Shown here piece after piece: positions 8,236 through 18,486 of a stretch of DNA of 64,000 nucleotides (positions are counted from its first letter, which is position 1; every line of letters begins with the position of its first letter). This stretch comes from [Empedobacter] haloabium. GTDB taxonomy: Bacteria > Pseudomonadota > Gammaproteobacteria > Burkholderiales > Burkholderiaceae_D. The stretch covers positions 4,216,001-4,280,000 of the forward strand of contig CP136508.1 in the NCBI GenBank assembly GCA_008011715.2, in the 5' to 3' direction. Below the pieces are notes generated by a model. That model did not search any database, was not told the origin of the DNA, and worked only from the letters and a program-made list of their open reading frames with translations. Both the position numbers and the translations under genes were made by a program.

Positions 8236-9846
8236 ATGCTGTCTCGCTTATCGATTCGTACCCGCCTGCTCGCCACGATGGCCATTCTTGGCCTGCTCAT
8301 CGTCCTGACCGGCGCCGTGGGCCTCTACGGCATCCGCTCCGTCAACGCCTCGCTGGAAGACACCTACAGCGACCAGCTGGCATCCTCGATGGCGATTGCC
8401 GAAGCGAAGAACCACCTGAGCCGCGCGCGCCTGGTGCAGGACCGCGGCGTGTTCCACCCGGACTCGCCGGACCTGGAAAAAGTACTAACCCGTTCCGACG
8501 AATTCCTGCAGAAATCCGACGCCGCCTGGCAACGCTACCTGGCGCTGCCGCAAGGCCCGGCGGAACAGGCGCTGGCCGACGTGGTGTCGCAGGCGCGCAA
8601 GGCGCTGGTCGAACAGGGGCTGCGGCCGATGGCGGCGGCACTGCGTGCCAACGACGCCGCGCGCATCGACCAGCTGGCGATGAAGGACATGCAGAAGCTG
8701 TACACGGCATTCAGCGACAGCTCGGACAAGCTCGACGCCTACCAGCTGGAAGCATCGCGCCGGGAATTCGAGGCCAGCCAGGCGATGTACGGCACCGTGC
8801 AGACCCTCGCCATCGCCGCCATCGCCGGCGGCCTGCTGCTGATCGTGGCGGCCAGCGTCGTGCTGGTGCGCGCCATCATGCGCCCGCTGGGCGAGGCGCT
8901 GGGCCACTTCGACGCCATGTCGGCGGGCGACCTGGCGCGCAGCATCGACACCAGCCGTCATGACGAGATGGGCACGCTGCTGAAGGGCCTGGACGCGATG
9001 CAGCGCCAGTTGGCCGTGACGGTGCACGCGGTACGTTCGGGCAGCGGCGCGATCGCGGTGGCCAGCGCGGAGATCGCCGACGGCAATCTGGACCTGTCGC
9101 GCCGCACCGAGCAGCAGGCGGCCAGCCTGGAAGAGACGGCCTCTTCGCTGGAAGAGCTGACCGCGACCGTGCGGCAGAACGCCGACAACGCGCGCCAGGC
9201 CAACCAGATGGTGGGCTCGGCCTCCAGCGTGGCGCGACAGGGCGGCCAGCTGGTGGCCCAGGTGGTGGACACGATGGGCACCATCACGGACTCGTCGCGC
9301 AAGATCGTCGACATCATCGCCGTCATCGACGGGATCGCGTTCCAGACCAATATCCTGGCGCTCAATGCGGCAGTGGAGGCGGCGCGCGCCGGTGAACAAG
9401 GCCGCGGCTTCGCCGTCGTCGCCAGCGAGGTGCGCAACCTGGCGCAGCGCTCGGCCGCGGCGGCCAAGGAAATCAAGGCGCTGATCGACAGCTCGGTGGC
9501 GAACGTGGACGCCGGCTCGGCGCTGGTCGACCAGGCCGGCGCCACGATGACGCAGATCGTCACCAGCGTGGCGCAGGTGGCCGACATCATGACGGAGATC
9601 ATGTCGGCCAGCAGCGAGCAAAGCGCCGGCATCGACCTGATTCACAACGCCGTCGTGCAGATGGACCAGGTCACGCAGCAGAATGCGGCGCTGGTGGAGG
9701 AAGCCGCCGCGGCGGCGGGTGCGCTGCAGGAGCAGGCGGCGGCGCTGGAGCAGACGGTCGGCGTGTTCCGGCTCGAGCGTGGCGCCGCGGACGCACAGCG
9801 GCGCACCGTGCCGGCGTCTGGCGCACGGCTGGCATTGCAGGGCTGA
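8236..9846 (+). CDS. Methyl-accepting chemotaxis protein
   Basis: A 536-residue chemoreceptor: transmembrane segment near residues 11-32, a four-helix-bundle periplasmic sensor domain of about 160 residues, a second membrane segment ([22 protein letters not shown]), HAMP ([22 protein letters not shown]), then the long signalling coiled coil. The highly conserved hairpin tip reads [20 protein letters not shown]. No CheR-docking pentapeptide is seen at the C terminus. An upstream in-frame start (8164) would add 24 residues; ATG 8236 ([10 protein letters not shown]) gives the standard short basic lead before the first membrane segment. The ligand is not predictable. A second receptor of the same general plan is encoded at 60301-61905. 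Confidence 0.93.
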   Translation: MLSRLSIRTRLLATMAILGLLIVLTGAVGLYGIRSVNASLEDTYSDQLASSMAIAEAKNHLSRARLVQDRGVFHPDSPDLEKVLTRSDEFLQKSDAAWQRYLALPQGPAEQALADVVSQARKALVEQGLRPMAAALRANDAARIDQLAMKDMQKLYTAFSDSSDKLDAYQLEASRREFEASQAMYGTVQTLAIAAIAGGLLLIVAASVVLVRAIMRPLGEALGHFDAMSAGDLARSIDTSRHDEMGTLLKGLDAMQRQLAVTVHAVRSGSGAIAVASAEIADGNLDLSRRTEQQAASLEETASSLEELTATVRQNADNARQANQMVGSASSVARQGGQLVAQVVDTMGTITDSSRKIVDIIAVIDGIAFQTNILALNAAVEAARAGEQGRGFAVVASEVRNLAQRSAAAAKEIKALIDSSVANVDAGSALVDQAGATMTQIVTSVAQVADIMTEIMSASSEQSAGIDLIHNAVVQMDQVTQQNAALVEEAAAAAGALQEQAAALEQTVGVFRLERGAADAQRRTVPASGARLALQG

Positions 9847-9871
9847 CAGCAACGAGAACCCGAGGGATCTT

Positions 9872-10930
9872 CTACGCCGGCGCCTTGTTCACTTCCCCTG
9901 GCGTGCCGCAGGAGAAGCAGAACCGGGTGAACGCATTGCGCCGCGTCGCGCACGCGCCGCAGCGCTTGAACAGCCCGATGCCGCAATGCGGGCAGTAATC
10001 GAGTGCCGGGTCCTTCAGGTCCACCGGCCGCTCGCAGCCAGGGCACACGCCCTTGCCCATCCGCGTCAGCGCCGCGTCGTAGTCCAGGCTCAGGCTCTCG
10101 CGCCGCTGGTTATCCGGCAGCGCCTCGGCCGCCCGCTGGCGCTCCAGGTAACGCTGCAGCGAGAGGATGGCCTGCCGGCCGACCAGCACGGTGATCAGAA
10201 TGCCGACCACGTAGCGGACGTATCCGCCATAGCTGGGCAGGTAGGGCACCAGCTCGACGAAGAAGGCGAACAGCGCGAAGAAGATGAAACCCCACACGAA
10301 CGGCCACCAGGTGCCCTTGCGCTGGTGCCGCCACAGCCAGCCGGCGACCAGCAGCAGCGGCAGGGTCAGCGCCAGGCGGTAGCCGAACACGCGCAGTTCG
10401 CGCAGCTGTATTGCACGAGCATATGGCTCCTGGGCGCCAGCCTCGAGTGCGTCATGTTGCTGGATGGCCGCCGCATGCCGCTGCTGCGCGTCCAGGTGGA
10501 TCTGCTCCTGCTTCTCGACAGCCGCCAGTGCCTCACGCTCGGCCGCCTTCAGTTGGTCGAGCTGGCGCGTCCTTGCCAGCAGCTCGGTATCCTGCTCCGG
10601 GCGCGCCGTCGCATGGCGCGTTGCCAGCCAGTTATCGAATGTCTCACGGGCGGTCTGGCTGTTGGCGGCGGCGACTTTGTGGCGCTGGCGCGCCTGCTCG
10701 AGCGCGTCGTCGGCTTCCTGCATGACCTGGTACGCTTCCTTCTGCGTCGCATGGGAGGCCGCGTCCTGGCGCGGATCGATGAACTGCTCCACCGTCAGCG
10801 GTTCCTCGACGAGATTGAGGTTCTCGACGACCTTGCCACCCAGCCCGATCAGAAAGCCCGCAAACGCGAACGCCACCAGCCACAAGCCACGCTGGAACCA
10901 CTTTTCGGACAGCCGCATCGCTTTACTCAT
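9872..10930 (-). CDS. Membrane protein with coiled coil and C-terminal zinc ribbons, function unknown
   Basis: A 352-residue protein I cannot assign to a characterised family. Order of parts: one membrane segment (WLVAFAFAGFLIGLG), a long charged helical region rich in Ala, Gln and Glu (probable coiled coil, about residues 50-180), two or three further membrane segments (LALTLPLLLVAGWLW, PFVWGFIFFALFAFFVELV, YVVGILITVLVG), then four CxxC knuckles (CPGC, CPHC, CGAC, CFSC) that should bind two zinc ions. ATG 10930 is used because AAGGAAA lies just before it; the longer frame to 11023 has no better signal. It stands alone and converges with the chemoreceptor gene across a 25-base gap. Confidence 0.75.
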   Translation of the reverse strand: MSKAMRLSEKWFQRGLWLVAFAFAGFLIGLGGKVVENLNLVEEPLTVEQFIDPRQDAASHATQKEAYQVMQEADDALEQARQRHKVAAANSQTARETFDNWLATRHATARPEQDTELLARTRQLDQLKAAEREALAAVEKQEQIHLDAQQRHAAAIQQHDALEAGAQEPYARAIQLRELRVFGYRLALTLPLLLVAGWLWRHQRKGTWWPFVWGFIFFALFAFFVELVPYLPSYGGYVRYVVGILITVLVGRQAILSLQRYLERQRAAEALPDNQRRESLSLDYDAALTRMGKGVCPGCERPVDLKDPALDYCPHCGIGLFKRCGACATRRNAFTRFCFSCGTPGEVNKAPA

Positions 10931-11110
10931 GTCGTTTCCTTTTCTCCAGATTTCTGCAGGCACTATTTGCGAGCGGGCAGCATAGCATCGCTTCGCGGTC
11001 CGGCCTTGCGCCGGCGCAGGCATAAAAAGGCGCTGTGCCCCGGTCCCAATGAACTTTCCGGCACGACCACGATCCTAACCTACAGTTAACTCAACCGGAG
11101 GGGAGCAACC

Positions 11111-11415
11111 ATGGACTCCCGGCAATTCCAGGCAATGCAAGCGCAGGTGCGGCAGATGCTGGTGCAACTCACCGGCAAGCAAGTGGACGAGCTGCGCGAG
11201 ATGTTCGTCCGGTGCACGTCACTGTGGACGAGGTCATTCCCCTCCAGACCGTCAACAGCTGCCACGGTCGGTTCAAGAACTGGCTGAAGCGCTTCAATGG
11301 TGTCGCCAGCAAATACCTGCCCAACTACCTGGGCTGGCGCCATGCGCTCGATGCCGAATGCGTGGCGACGCCGCAGCAGTTGCTGCGCGCGGCGCTGTTT
11401 CTCATCGTCATTTGA
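11111..11415 (+). pseudogene. Remnant of an IS1595 (ISXO2-like) transposase
   Basis: The first 33 codons (MDSRQFQAMQAQVRQMLVQL onward) resemble the start of ISXO2-type transposases. The last 65 codons, in a frame shifted by two, match their conserved C-terminal end, with HGRFKNWLKRFNGV and KYLPNYLGWRHAL. The middle, including the catalytic DDE core, is missing; the junction lies near 11209-11212. So this is an internally deleted, frame-disrupted copy that cannot encode an active enzyme. I could not identify its terminal repeats. It sits immediately downstream of pnp. Confidence 0.8.
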
Positions 11416-11467
11416 GCGCGAGTGTATGCCGGAAGCAAACTTCATTAGGACGAGGGCACAGCGCCAT

Positions 11468-11500
11468 AAAAAAAGCCGCCAAGGCTTGCGCCATGGCGGC
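11468..11500 (-). terminator. Rho-independent terminator of pnp
   Basis: Read on the minus strand, GCCGCCA pairs with TGGCGGC (extended by two pairs past an A-A mismatch) and is followed by seven T. It lies 44 bases after the pnp stop. Confidence 0.85.
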
Positions 11501-11543
11501 CAACAGACCCGGGATCGGGGCCCCGGGCTGTCCGGTGGTCAGC

Positions 11544-13658
11544 TTACGCTGCCGGCGCGGCTTCGTCCGCTGCCTTCATCGACAGCTTCAGGCGGCCGCG
11601 GTCGTCCGTTTCCAGGACCTTGACGCGCACTTGCTGGCCTTCTTTCAGGTAGTCGGCCACGGCGTTGACGCGCTCGTTGGCGATCTGCGAGATGTGCAGC
11701 AGGCCGTCCTTGCCTGGCATGACCTGCACGATGGCGCCGAAGTCCAGCAGTTTCAGGACGGTGCCGTCGTAGGTCTTGCCCACTTCGACCGATGCCGTCA
11801 GCTCTTCGATGCGGCGCTTGGCTTCCTGGCCGGCGGCGGCATCGACGGAGGCGATGGTGACCACGCCTTCGTCGCTGATGTCGATCTGCGTGCCGGTTTC
11901 CTCGGTCAGCGCGCGGATCACGGCGCCGCCCTTGCCGATCACGTCACGGATCTTTTCCGGGTTGATCTTGATGGTGATCAGGCGCGGTGCGAAGTCGGAC
12001 AGTTCCGTCTTCACGTGCGGCATGGCCTTCTGCATCTCGCCCAGGATGTGCTGGCGGCCTTCCTTGGCTTGCGCCAGTGCCACCTGCATGATCTCCTTCG
12101 TGATGCCCTGGATCTTGATGTCCATCTGCAGCGCCGTGATGCCGTTGGCGGTGCCGGCGACCTTGAAGTCCATGTCGCCCAGGTGGTCTTCGTCACCCAG
12201 GATGTCGGACAGCACGGCGAACTTGCCGCCTTCCTTGATCAGGCCCATCGCGATGCCGGCGACGTGCGCCTTCATCGGCACGCCCGCGTCCATCAGCGCC
12301 AGGCAGCCGCCGCAGACGGATGCCATCGACGAGGAACCGTTCGATTCGGTGATCTCGGACACCAGGCGCACGGAGTAGCTGAACTCTTCCGGCGACGGCA
12401 GCGCGGCGACCAGCGCGCGCTTGGCCAGGCGGCCGTGGCCCACTTCGCGGCGCTTCGGCGTGCCCACGCGGCCCGTTTCGCCGGTGGCGAACGGTGGCAT
12501 GTTGTAGTGCAGCATGAAGTCGTCGGTGTACTCGCCCATCAGCGCGTCGATCTTCTGCGAATCGCGCGCGGTGCCCAGGGTCGCCACGACCAGCGCCTGC
12601 GTTTCACCGCGGGTGAACAGCGCGGAACCGTGGGTACGCGGCAGCACCGAGGTGCGGATCGCGATCGGACGCACGGTGCGGGTGTCGCGGCCGTCGATGC
12701 GCGGCTCGCCGTTCAGGATCTGCGAACGCACGACCTTGGCTTCCATGTCGAACAGGATGTTGCCCACTTCGACCGAATCCGGTGCGTCGACGCCTTCGGC
12801 CTGCGCTTGCGCGGCCAGGTCGGCGATCACTTCGTCGTGCATCGAGCGCAGCGCCTGCTGGCGCGACTGCTTGTTCTTGATCTGGTAAGCCTGGTTGATC
12901 TTCGCTTCGGCGAACTGGGCGACCTTGGCGATCAGCGCTTCGTTCTTGGCCGGCGGGGTCCATTCCATTTCCGGCTTGCCGCCTTCTTCCACCAGGGCGT
13001 GGATCGCGTCGATGACGGCGCGCATCTGCTCGTGGCCGTAGACCACGCCGCCCAGCATGACTTCCTCGGACAGCTGCTTGGCTTCCGATTCGACCATCAG
13101 CACGGCCGTTTCGGTACCGGCGACGACCAGGTCCATCTCGGACGTCTTCAGCTGGGTCGTGGTCGGGTTCAGGATGTACTGGCCGTTGGCGTAACCCACG
13201 CGGGCGGCGCCGATCGGGCCGTTGAACGGCACGCCGGCCACGCACAGGGCGGCGGAGGCACCGATCATCGAAGCGATGTCAGGGTCGATCTCAGGATTTA
13301 CCGACAGAACGTGGATGATGACCTGCACCTCGTTCATGTAACCTTCCGGGAACAGCGGGCGGATCGGACGGTCGATCAGGCGCGACGTCAGCGTTTCCTT
13401 CTCGGACGGACGGCCTTCGCGCTTGAAGAAGCCACCGGGGATCTTGCCCGCGGCATAGGTCTTCTCGATGTAGTCGACGGTCAGCGGGAAGAAATCCTGG
13501 CCCGGCTTGGCGTCCTTGCGTGCCACGACGGTTGCCAGTACGACGGTGTCGTCCATCGACACCATCACCGCGCCGGATGCCTGGCGAGCGATCTCGCCGG
13601 TTTCCAGGGTCACGGTGTGTTGGCCGTACTGGAAGGTTTTCGTAACTTTGTTAAACAT
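11544..13658 (-). CDS. pnp: Polynucleotide phosphorylase
   Basis: A 704-residue 3'-5' phosphorolytic exoribonuclease, core of the RNA degradosome and trimeric in the cytoplasm. It has two RNase PH-like domains around an all-alpha linker, then a KH domain ([20 protein letters not shown]) and an S1 domain ([20 protein letters not shown]). Length and domain order are standard. Its start ([20 protein letters not shown]) matches the family. It follows rpsO on the same strand with a terminator hairpin between them. This is the classical rpsO-pnp arrangement in which RNase III and PNPase itself usually regulate the message; whether that holds here is inference. A strong terminator follows. Confidence 0.98.
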   Translation of the reverse strand: MFNKVTKTFQYGQHTVTLETGEIARQASGAVMVSMDDTVVLATVVARKDAKPGQDFFPLTVDYIEKTYAAGKIPGGFFKREGRPSEKETLTSRLIDRPIRPLFPEGYMNEVQVIIHVLSVNPEIDPDIASMIGASAALCVAGVPFNGPIGAARVGYANGQYILNPTTTQLKTSEMDLVVAGTETAVLMVESEAKQLSEEVMLGGVVYGHEQMRAVIDAIHALVEEGGKPEMEWTPPAKNEALIAKVAQFAEAKINQAYQIKNKQSRQQALRSMHDEVIADLAAQAQAEGVDAPDSVEVGNILFDMEAKVVRSQILNGEPRIDGRDTRTVRPIAIRTSVLPRTHGSALFTRGETQALVVATLGTARDSQKIDALMGEYTDDFMLHYNMPPFATGETGRVGTPKRREVGHGRLAKRALVAALPSPEEFSYSVRLVSEITESNGSSSMASVCGGCLALMDAGVPMKAHVAGIAMGLIKEGGKFAVLSDILGDEDHLGDMDFKVAGTANGITALQMDIKIQGITKEIMQVALAQAKEGRQHILGEMQKAMPHVKTELSDFAPRLITIKINPEKIRDVIGKGGAVIRALTEETGTQIDISDEGVVTIASVDAAAGQEAKRRIEELTASVEVGKTYDGTVLKLLDFGAIVQVMPGKDGLLHISQIANERVNAVADYLKEGQQVRVKVLETDDRGRLKLSMKAADEAAPAA

Positions 13659-13815
13659 GGGTAATCCCTTTCTATTTGCCGACAGATTTTCAGGGGCTGT
13701 CGTTCACCTCACCACAGGCCGGCCACCCGACTAGATGGCGGCAAGCCTTTTGCTCCACATATTCTCAAACTGCTTTTAGCTGCCTCATAGCAACAAAACA
13801 ACGGTCCAGAATGAC

Positions 13816-13848
13816 AAAATGCCCGCGTCAGCGAACTGGCGCAGGCAT
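13816..13848 (-). terminator. Terminator/attenuator between rpsO and pnp
   Basis: On the minus strand, ATGCCTGCGCCAG and CTGACGCGGGCAT form a stem with a few mismatches around a TTCG loop, followed by TTTT. This is the expected rpsO terminator with partial read-through into pnp. Confidence 0.75.
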
Positions 13849-13875
13849 CCTGGCTTAAACCGGGTACGGCAAAAA

Positions 13876-14145
13876 TTACTTACGCAGACCGAGCTTGGCG
13901 ATCAGATCGCGGTAACGGTTGGCGTCCTTGCCTTTCAGGTAAGACAGCAGGCTCTTACGACGGTTGACCATCTTGATCAGGCCACGACGGGAGTGGTGAT
14001 CCTTCGTGTGTTCCTTGAAGTGGGAGTTCAGTTCGTTGATGCGTGCGGTCAGCAGCGCAACCTGGACTTCCGGGGAACCCGTGTCGTTCTGACCACGTGC
14101 GTTGTCCGCGATGATCGCGGCTTTGTTGATGTTTTCTACAGTCAT
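13876..14145 (-). CDS. rpsO: 30S ribosomal protein S15
   Basis: An 89-residue primary 16S rRNA-binding protein of the small-subunit platform, full length for the family. The conserved core includes [20 protein letters not shown] and [19 protein letters not shown], with the usual YLK and [12 protein letters not shown] ending. It is the first gene of the rpsO-pnp pair. The roughly 120 bases upstream are less GC-rich and contain a TATACT hexamer on the minus strand (about 14267-14272), a plausible -10. No unusual feature was seen. Confidence 0.98.
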   Translation of the reverse strand: MTVENINKAAIIADNARGQNDTGSPEVQVALLTARINELNSHFKEHTKDHHSRRGLIKMVNRRKSLLSYLKGKDANRYRDLIAKLGLRK

Positions 14146-14341
14146 GATGAACCTTTCACATGCGATGCACGGAGTCTTGCGCGGCCCTTGCGAACCTCGC
14201 CACCCTGCACATCGTGACTTACGTTATAAATAAAATACCGGACCAGACAGGCCAGACCCGGGAGTATAACTGAAAACGGGTGGAAATTGCGCGGCTTGAT
14301 CCGGGTTCTCGCTACAATCATTCAAATTTGCAGGAGTGACA

Positions 14342-14821
14342 ATGCGACATGCGATCGTTTTCCTCTTCCTGGGCGCGCTGCTGGCCGGCTGCGCCGCCTT
14401 CGGGCCGCCGCCGCAGCCGGGCGAACCGATGGCCGCCGTGCAGGCGAAACTGGGCCGCCCTACCGCCCGCTTCCAGGTCGGGCCGGAGACCGTCGACGAG
14501 TACGGCGCCGGTTACTTCGGCCAGTACACCTGGATGGCCCGCTATGGCGCGGATGGCCGGCTGGTCAGCTTCGAGCAGGTGCTGACGGACGCGAAGTTCG
14601 CCACCGTCAAGCTGGGCGTGGACACCAGGGACACGATCCTGCGCACGTTCGGCCACCCGGCCGAGACGATGTCCCTGCCGCGACGCAACCTGGAGGTATG
14701 GAGCTACCGCTACAAGCAGTCGGGCGTGTGGGATGCGATGATGCACGTGCACTTCTCGCCGGATGGGGTGGTGCGGGAGATGATGAGCGGGCCGGATATG
14801 CTCCGCGAGAAGCGGGATTAA
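14342..14821 (+). CDS. Outer-membrane lipoprotein with BamE/SmpA-like repeats
   Basis: A 159-residue lipoprotein: signal peptide with lipobox LAGC (Cys17), no Asp at +2, so it is expected in the outer membrane. The mature part has two short BamE/OmlA-like modules, recognisable as PGEPMAAVQAKLGRPTAR and LGVDTRDTILRTFGHPAE, each a helix-turn ending in a G-x-P motif. Start ATG 14342 follows AGGAG by six bases; a GTG six bases earlier is too close to that site. TACAAT (14313-14318) may be its -10. It stands alone next to rpsO (divergent). It is not BamE itself, which is shorter and has a single module. Role unknown. Confidence 0.8.
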   Translation: MRHAIVFLFLGALLAGCAAFGPPPQPGEPMAAVQAKLGRPTARFQVGPETVDEYGAGYFGQYTWMARYGADGRLVSFEQVLTDAKFATVKLGVDTRDTILRTFGHPAETMSLPRRNLEVWSYRYKQSGVWDAMMHVHFSPDGVVREMMSGPDMLREKRD

Positions 14822-14829
14822 ACCTGCAG

Positions 14830-15047
14830 CGTCCCGGGCTTGGGGTCTGTCCCCGCAGGGGAGCGGAGCAGGGGTTTAGAGGAGCAAAGCTCCTCGCCTG
14901 CGCAGCGGCACCGGCCTGCCAGCCGGTGCCATGACCCCGGTTCTTATCGAGGCGCATGAGCGGCCTGCGCCGGTTTCACAACAGTACGCTGACGCCGCCG
15001 ACGAAAACCAGGGTCAGTCCCGAAGGGACAGACCCTAAGCCCGGACG
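14830..15047. repeat. 218-bp element with 23-bp imperfect terminal inverted repeats
   Basis: The left end (from 14830, CGTCCCGGGCTTGGGGTCTG) and the reverse complement of the right end (CGTCCGGGCTTAGGGTCTG) agree over about 23 bases apart from one single-base gap and one substitution. The right end also folds on itself: GGGTC.GTCCC GAA GGGAC.GACCC (15010-15034). No ORF is seen inside. The GGGGTCTG/CAGACCC motif links it to the hairpin at 24977. It may be a MITE-like element or two repeat units facing each other, and may end leuA transcription. Confidence 0.6.
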
Positions 15048-15068
15048 TTGTAGCGGTGCGCTACGCCG

Positions 15069-16619
15069 CTAACTACGCTCGGTTTGCGGATTGACCCGCT
15101 CCTTCGAATGCAGCTTGTTCAAGCCGGCCAGGTACGCCTTGGCCGAGGCGACGACGATGTCCGGATCGGACCCCACGCCGTTGACGATGCGCCCCGCCTG
15201 CGACAGCCGCATCGTCACCTCGCCCTGCGACTGCGTGCCGGTGCTGATCGCGTTGATCGAGAACAGTACCAGTTCGGCGCCGCTCTGCGCCTGGCTTTCG
15301 ATGGCGTTGACGATGGCGTCCACCGGGCCGTCGCCCGTGCCTTCGCAGGCGTGCTCGCGGCCGTCCACCGAGAACACGACACGGGCGTGCGGCAGCTCGC
15401 CCGTCTCGCTGCGCTGGGCCAGCGAGACGAAACGGTAATGCTCGCCCTCCTCGCGCTCCTCGGCCGAGACCAGCGCCATGATGTCCTCGTCGAAGATCTC
15501 GGCCTTGCGGTCGGCCAGCTCCTTGAAGCGGGCAAAGGCGGCGTTGACTTCCGTCTCCGATTCGAGCTCGATGCCCAGCTCCTGCAGCCGCTGCTTGAAC
15601 GCGTTGCGGCCGGACAGCTTGCCCAGCACGATCTTGTTGGCGGTCCAGCCCACGTCCTCGGCGCGCATGATCTCGTAGGTCTCGCGCGCCTTCAGGATAC
15701 CGTCCTGGTGGATGCCCGATGCGTGCGCGAACGCGTTGGCGCCCACCACCGCCTTGTTCGGCTGCACCGGGAAGCCCGTGATCTGCGACACCATTTTCGA
15801 GGCCGGCACGATCTGCGTCGTGTCGATGCCGCACTCCAGGTTGAAGTAGCCGGCGCGCGTGCGCAGCGCCATCACCACTTCCTCCAGCGCCGTGTTGCCG
15901 GCCCGCTCGCCCAGCCCGTTGATCGTGCACTCGACCTGGCGCGCACCGCCGATCATCACGCCGGCCAGGGAATTGGCCACCGCCAGCCCCAGGTCGTTGT
16001 GGCAGTGCACCGACCACACGGCCTTGTCGGCATTCGGAATGCGCTCGCGCAGGCGCCGGATCGTCGCGCCGAACAGCTCCGGCACCGCGTAGCCCACCGT
16101 GTCCGGGAAATTGATCGTCGTGGCCCCTTCCGCGATCACCGTCTCCAGCACGCGGCACAGGAAGTCCTCCTCCGAGCGGCTGCCGTCCTCCGGGGAGAAT
16201 TCGATGTCATCGGTGTGCTGGCGGGCAAAGCGCACCGCCAGGCGGGCCTGCTCCAGCACCTGGGCCGGTTCCATGCGCAGCTTCATCTGCATGTGCAAGG
16301 GCGACGTGGCGATGAAGGTATGGATGCGCTTGCGCGCGGCGGGGGCCAGCGCCTCGGCGGCGCGGGCGATGTCGCGGTCGTTGGCGCGCGACAGCGAGCA
16401 GATGGTCGACTCGCGCACGGTGGCCGCGATGGCGCGGATGGCGTCGAAGTCGCCCGGCGAGGCGGCCGCGAAGCCGGCCTCGATGACGTCCACCCGCAGC
16501 CGCTCGAGCTGCCTGGCGATGCGGATTTTCTCTTCCTTCGTCATCGACGCGCCCGGCGACTGCTCGCCGTCGCGCAGGGTCGTGTCGAAGATGATCAGGC
16601 GTTCGCGGGGTATATCCAT
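15069..16619 (-). CDS. leuA: 2-isopropylmalate synthase
   Basis: A 516-residue enzyme that condenses acetyl-CoA with 2-oxoisovalerate, the first committed step of leucine synthesis. The N-terminal TIM barrel carries [16 protein letters not shown] (metal-binding Asp), [15 protein letters not shown] (HxH metal site) and [19 protein letters not shown]. The C-terminal LeuA allosteric domain (from about residue 390) includes the dimer module that binds leucine for feedback inhibition. The length fits LeuA rather than homocitrate or citramalate synthase. It begins 33 bases after pssA on the same strand, so the two are probably one transcript. This pssA-leuA order is common in betaproteobacteria. 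Confidence 0.97.
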   Translation of the reverse strand: MDIPRERLIIFDTTLRDGEQSPGASMTKEEKIRIARQLERLRVDVIEAGFAAASPGDFDAIRAIAATVRESTICSLSRANDRDIARAAEALAPAARKRIHTFIATSPLHMQMKLRMEPAQVLEQARLAVRFARQHTDDIEFSPEDGSRSEEDFLCRVLETVIAEGATTINFPDTVGYAVPELFGATIRRLRERIPNADKAVWSVHCHNDLGLAVANSLAGVMIGGARQVECTINGLGERAGNTALEEVVMALRTRAGYFNLECGIDTTQIVPASKMVSQITGFPVQPNKAVVGANAFAHASGIHQDGILKARETYEIMRAEDVGWTANKIVLGKLSGRNAFKQRLQELGIELESETEVNAAFARFKELADRKAEIFDEDIMALVSAEEREEGEHYRFVSLAQRSETGELPHARVVFSVDGREHACEGTGDGPVDAIVNAIESQAQSGAELVLFSINAISTGTQSQGEVTMRLSQAGRIVNGVGSDPDIVVASAKAYLAGLNKLHSKERVNPQTERS

Positions 16620-16652
16620 CAGATCGCTCCTTGAATGCCCGCCAGGGCAGGA

Positions 16653-17501
16653 TTAGCGCCGTTCGCTCTCGTCCAGCGGCTCGTCGTCCACCTGCACGAT
16701 GGAGACCGGCTTGCCCTTGGCGAGCCGCACGCACAGCACGAGGTAGCCGGACAGGCCGTACAGCACGAAGATCGGGAACAGCACCTTGGGCGGGTCGATC
16801 GAGATCAGCGCGAAGAACAGCGCGATCAGGAACACGGCGATGAACGGCACCGACTTCCTGAAGTTGACGTCCTTGAAGCTGTAGAACGGCACGTTGGTGA
16901 CCATCGACAGGCCGGCGAACAGCGCGATCGCCCACGACACCCACGACAGGTAGATGCCCTTGACCTCGAGGTCGACCATCATCAGCACGAAGCCGGCGAT
17001 CAGTGCGGCGGCCGACGGGCTGGGCAGGCCCTGGAAGTAGCGCTTGTCGACCACTTCGATATTGGTGTTGAAGCGGGCCAGGCGCAATGCGGCGCCGGCA
17101 CAGTAGACGAAGGCGGCAATCCAGCCCAGCTTGCCCAGGCCGCGCAGCGACCATTCATAGATGACCAGCGCGGGGGCGGCGCCGAACGAGACCATGTCCG
17201 ACAGGCTGTCGTACTGGGCGCCGAATTCGCTCTGGGTATTGGTCAGGCGGGCGACGCGGCCATCCAGGCCGTCCAGCAGCATCGCCACGAAGATGGCCCA
17301 TGCCGCATGCTCGAAGCGCTGGTTCATCGCCATCACGATGGCGTAGAAACCGCAGAACAGGGCGCCCGTCGTGAAGGCGTTCGGCAACAGGTAGATGCCG
17401 CGCGAGCGCGGCCGGTTGTCGCCCGCCTTGCGGGCGAATCGGCTGAACGGTGTCCTGCGCGGCGCGCCGGTCTTGGGCCGGCGTCGGGGAAATTTTGCCA
17501 T
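16653..17501 (-). CDS. pssA: CDP-diacylglycerol-serine O-phosphatidyltransferase
   Basis: A 282-residue integral inner-membrane enzyme that makes phosphatidylserine, the precursor of phosphatidylethanolamine. The CDP-alcohol phosphatidyltransferase signature is complete: DGLDGRVARL followed by FGAQYDSLSD, which supplies the four metal-binding Asp residues. About eight hydrophobic segments follow in the type II PssA pattern. An upstream start at 17522 would add seven residues; MAKFPRRRPK at 17501 is the usual basic N terminus. It is co-directional with leuA downstream. Phosphatidylserine decarboxylase (psd), which sits before pssA in many relatives, is not in this window. Confidence 0.95.
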   Translation of the reverse strand: MAKFPRRRPKTGAPRRTPFSRFARKAGDNRPRSRGIYLLPNAFTTGALFCGFYAIVMAMNQRFEHAAWAIFVAMLLDGLDGRVARLTNTQSEFGAQYDSLSDMVSFGAAPALVIYEWSLRGLGKLGWIAAFVYCAGAALRLARFNTNIEVVDKRYFQGLPSPSAAALIAGFVLMMVDLEVKGIYLSWVSWAIALFAGLSMVTNVPFYSFKDVNFRKSVPFIAVFLIALFFALISIDPPKVLFPIFVLYGLSGYLVLCVRLAKGKPVSIVQVDDEPLDESERR

Positions 17502-17638
17502 ACGAATCCGTGGTCGTTGCAACGATATTGCTGCGTTATTGTTCTGGCCGGGCGGCCACGTCGTGCGGGCCGCCCGGGTGCGTGCCTATTATAGAGGAGC
17601 GCTACCAGGATCGTCGCGTGCCACGGCTTCGTTCGGGC

Positions 17639-18394
17639 TTACTTGAACCGCACCTTGCCGACCAGGCGCATGTCGAGCGTCGTCTCGCCCGGTTCGAAGC
17701 TCGGTTCGGCCACTTCGGCGCTGTCCTTCATCGCCATGGCGCGCATCGCCATCGGCGCCGCCGCTGCCTCGCGCCCGCCCGCATAGTTGCCGGAGCCTTC
17801 GAAGTCGACCGTGTCCAGCACCGCGTCCGTCACCGGCCGCCCCATCGCTTTCGCCACCGAGGCGATGCGCTCGTTCAGCGCCTTGTAGGTGGCGGCGATG
17901 CGCTGGTCGTCCAGCTTGCGCAGGGACGCCGGCGTCAGGCCGAAGTTGATCGAGTTCAGGGTCAGCACCTTCTGCGCGGCGGCCACCGTCTTCGGCAGGC
18001 CGGCCAGGTTGGTGGTCTTCACCTCGACGTACTGGCCCACGCGCCAGGCGGTCGGCTGGCGCGGCCGGTTCGGCGCCAGCGGCTGCACCGGGCGGTCTTC
18101 CGGATACACGGGATAGGTGTAGTAGCCCATCGTCTTCAGGCTGGCCTGCGGGTCCTGCGCCTTCAGGATGTCCAGGCCCTGCTTCATCCTGGTGTTGACG
18201 CGCGACGCGGCGGCGGCCTTGTCCTTGTCCTGTTCCTCGATCGCCAGCGTGGCGATGGCCTGGTCGTTCGGCGCCGTCACCTCGCCGTTGGCCGGGATGA
18301 TGACGGTGGTGCCGGCGGTCGGCACCGATTGCGCGTGCGCCTGCACGCTGCCCAGCACGAAGGCGGCGGCCAGCAGGTTTTTCAGTACGGTCAT
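17639..18394 (-). CDS. SIMPL-domain (DUF541) exported protein
   Basis: A 251-residue periplasmic protein with a clear signal peptide (MTVLKNLLAAAFVLGSVQAHA). One SIMPL/DUF541 domain follows, recognisable by GEVTAPNDQAIATLAIEEQD near the N terminus and the closing strand DMRLVGKVRFK. Members of this family are related to the E. coli stress protein YggE and are thought to be cell-envelope proteins, but the molecular role is unknown. Start ATG 18394 follows AAGGAGA at good spacing; an upstream in-frame start adds only six residues. It diverges from the PafA-type phosphatase gene and shares its upstream region, so it might also respond to PhoB. Confidence 0.85.
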   Translation of the reverse strand: MTVLKNLLAAAFVLGSVQAHAQSVPTAGTTVIIPANGEVTAPNDQAIATLAIEEQDKDKAAAASRVNTRMKQGLDILKAQDPQASLKTMGYYTYPVYPEDRPVQPLAPNRPRQPTAWRVGQYVEVKTTNLAGLPKTVAAAQKVLTLNSINFGLTPASLRKLDDQRIAATYKALNERIASVAKAMGRPVTDAVLDTVDFEGSGNYAGGREAAAAPMAMRAMAMKDSAEVAEPSFEPGETTLDMRLVGKVRFK

Positions 18395-18486
18395 CGAAGT
18401 TCTCCTTATCAATAGCTTCCGATGAGCGCACTGTAACCGAAATTGCTACAGCCACATGAAGCAGATGGTGAGTGTTTGTAACAGCC

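Noticed and set aside
11358..13664. A 768-codon rightward open frame opposite pnp
   Set aside because: It mirrors pnp exactly, is rich in Arg, His, Gln and Ala as GC-rich antisense frames are, and has no family match.
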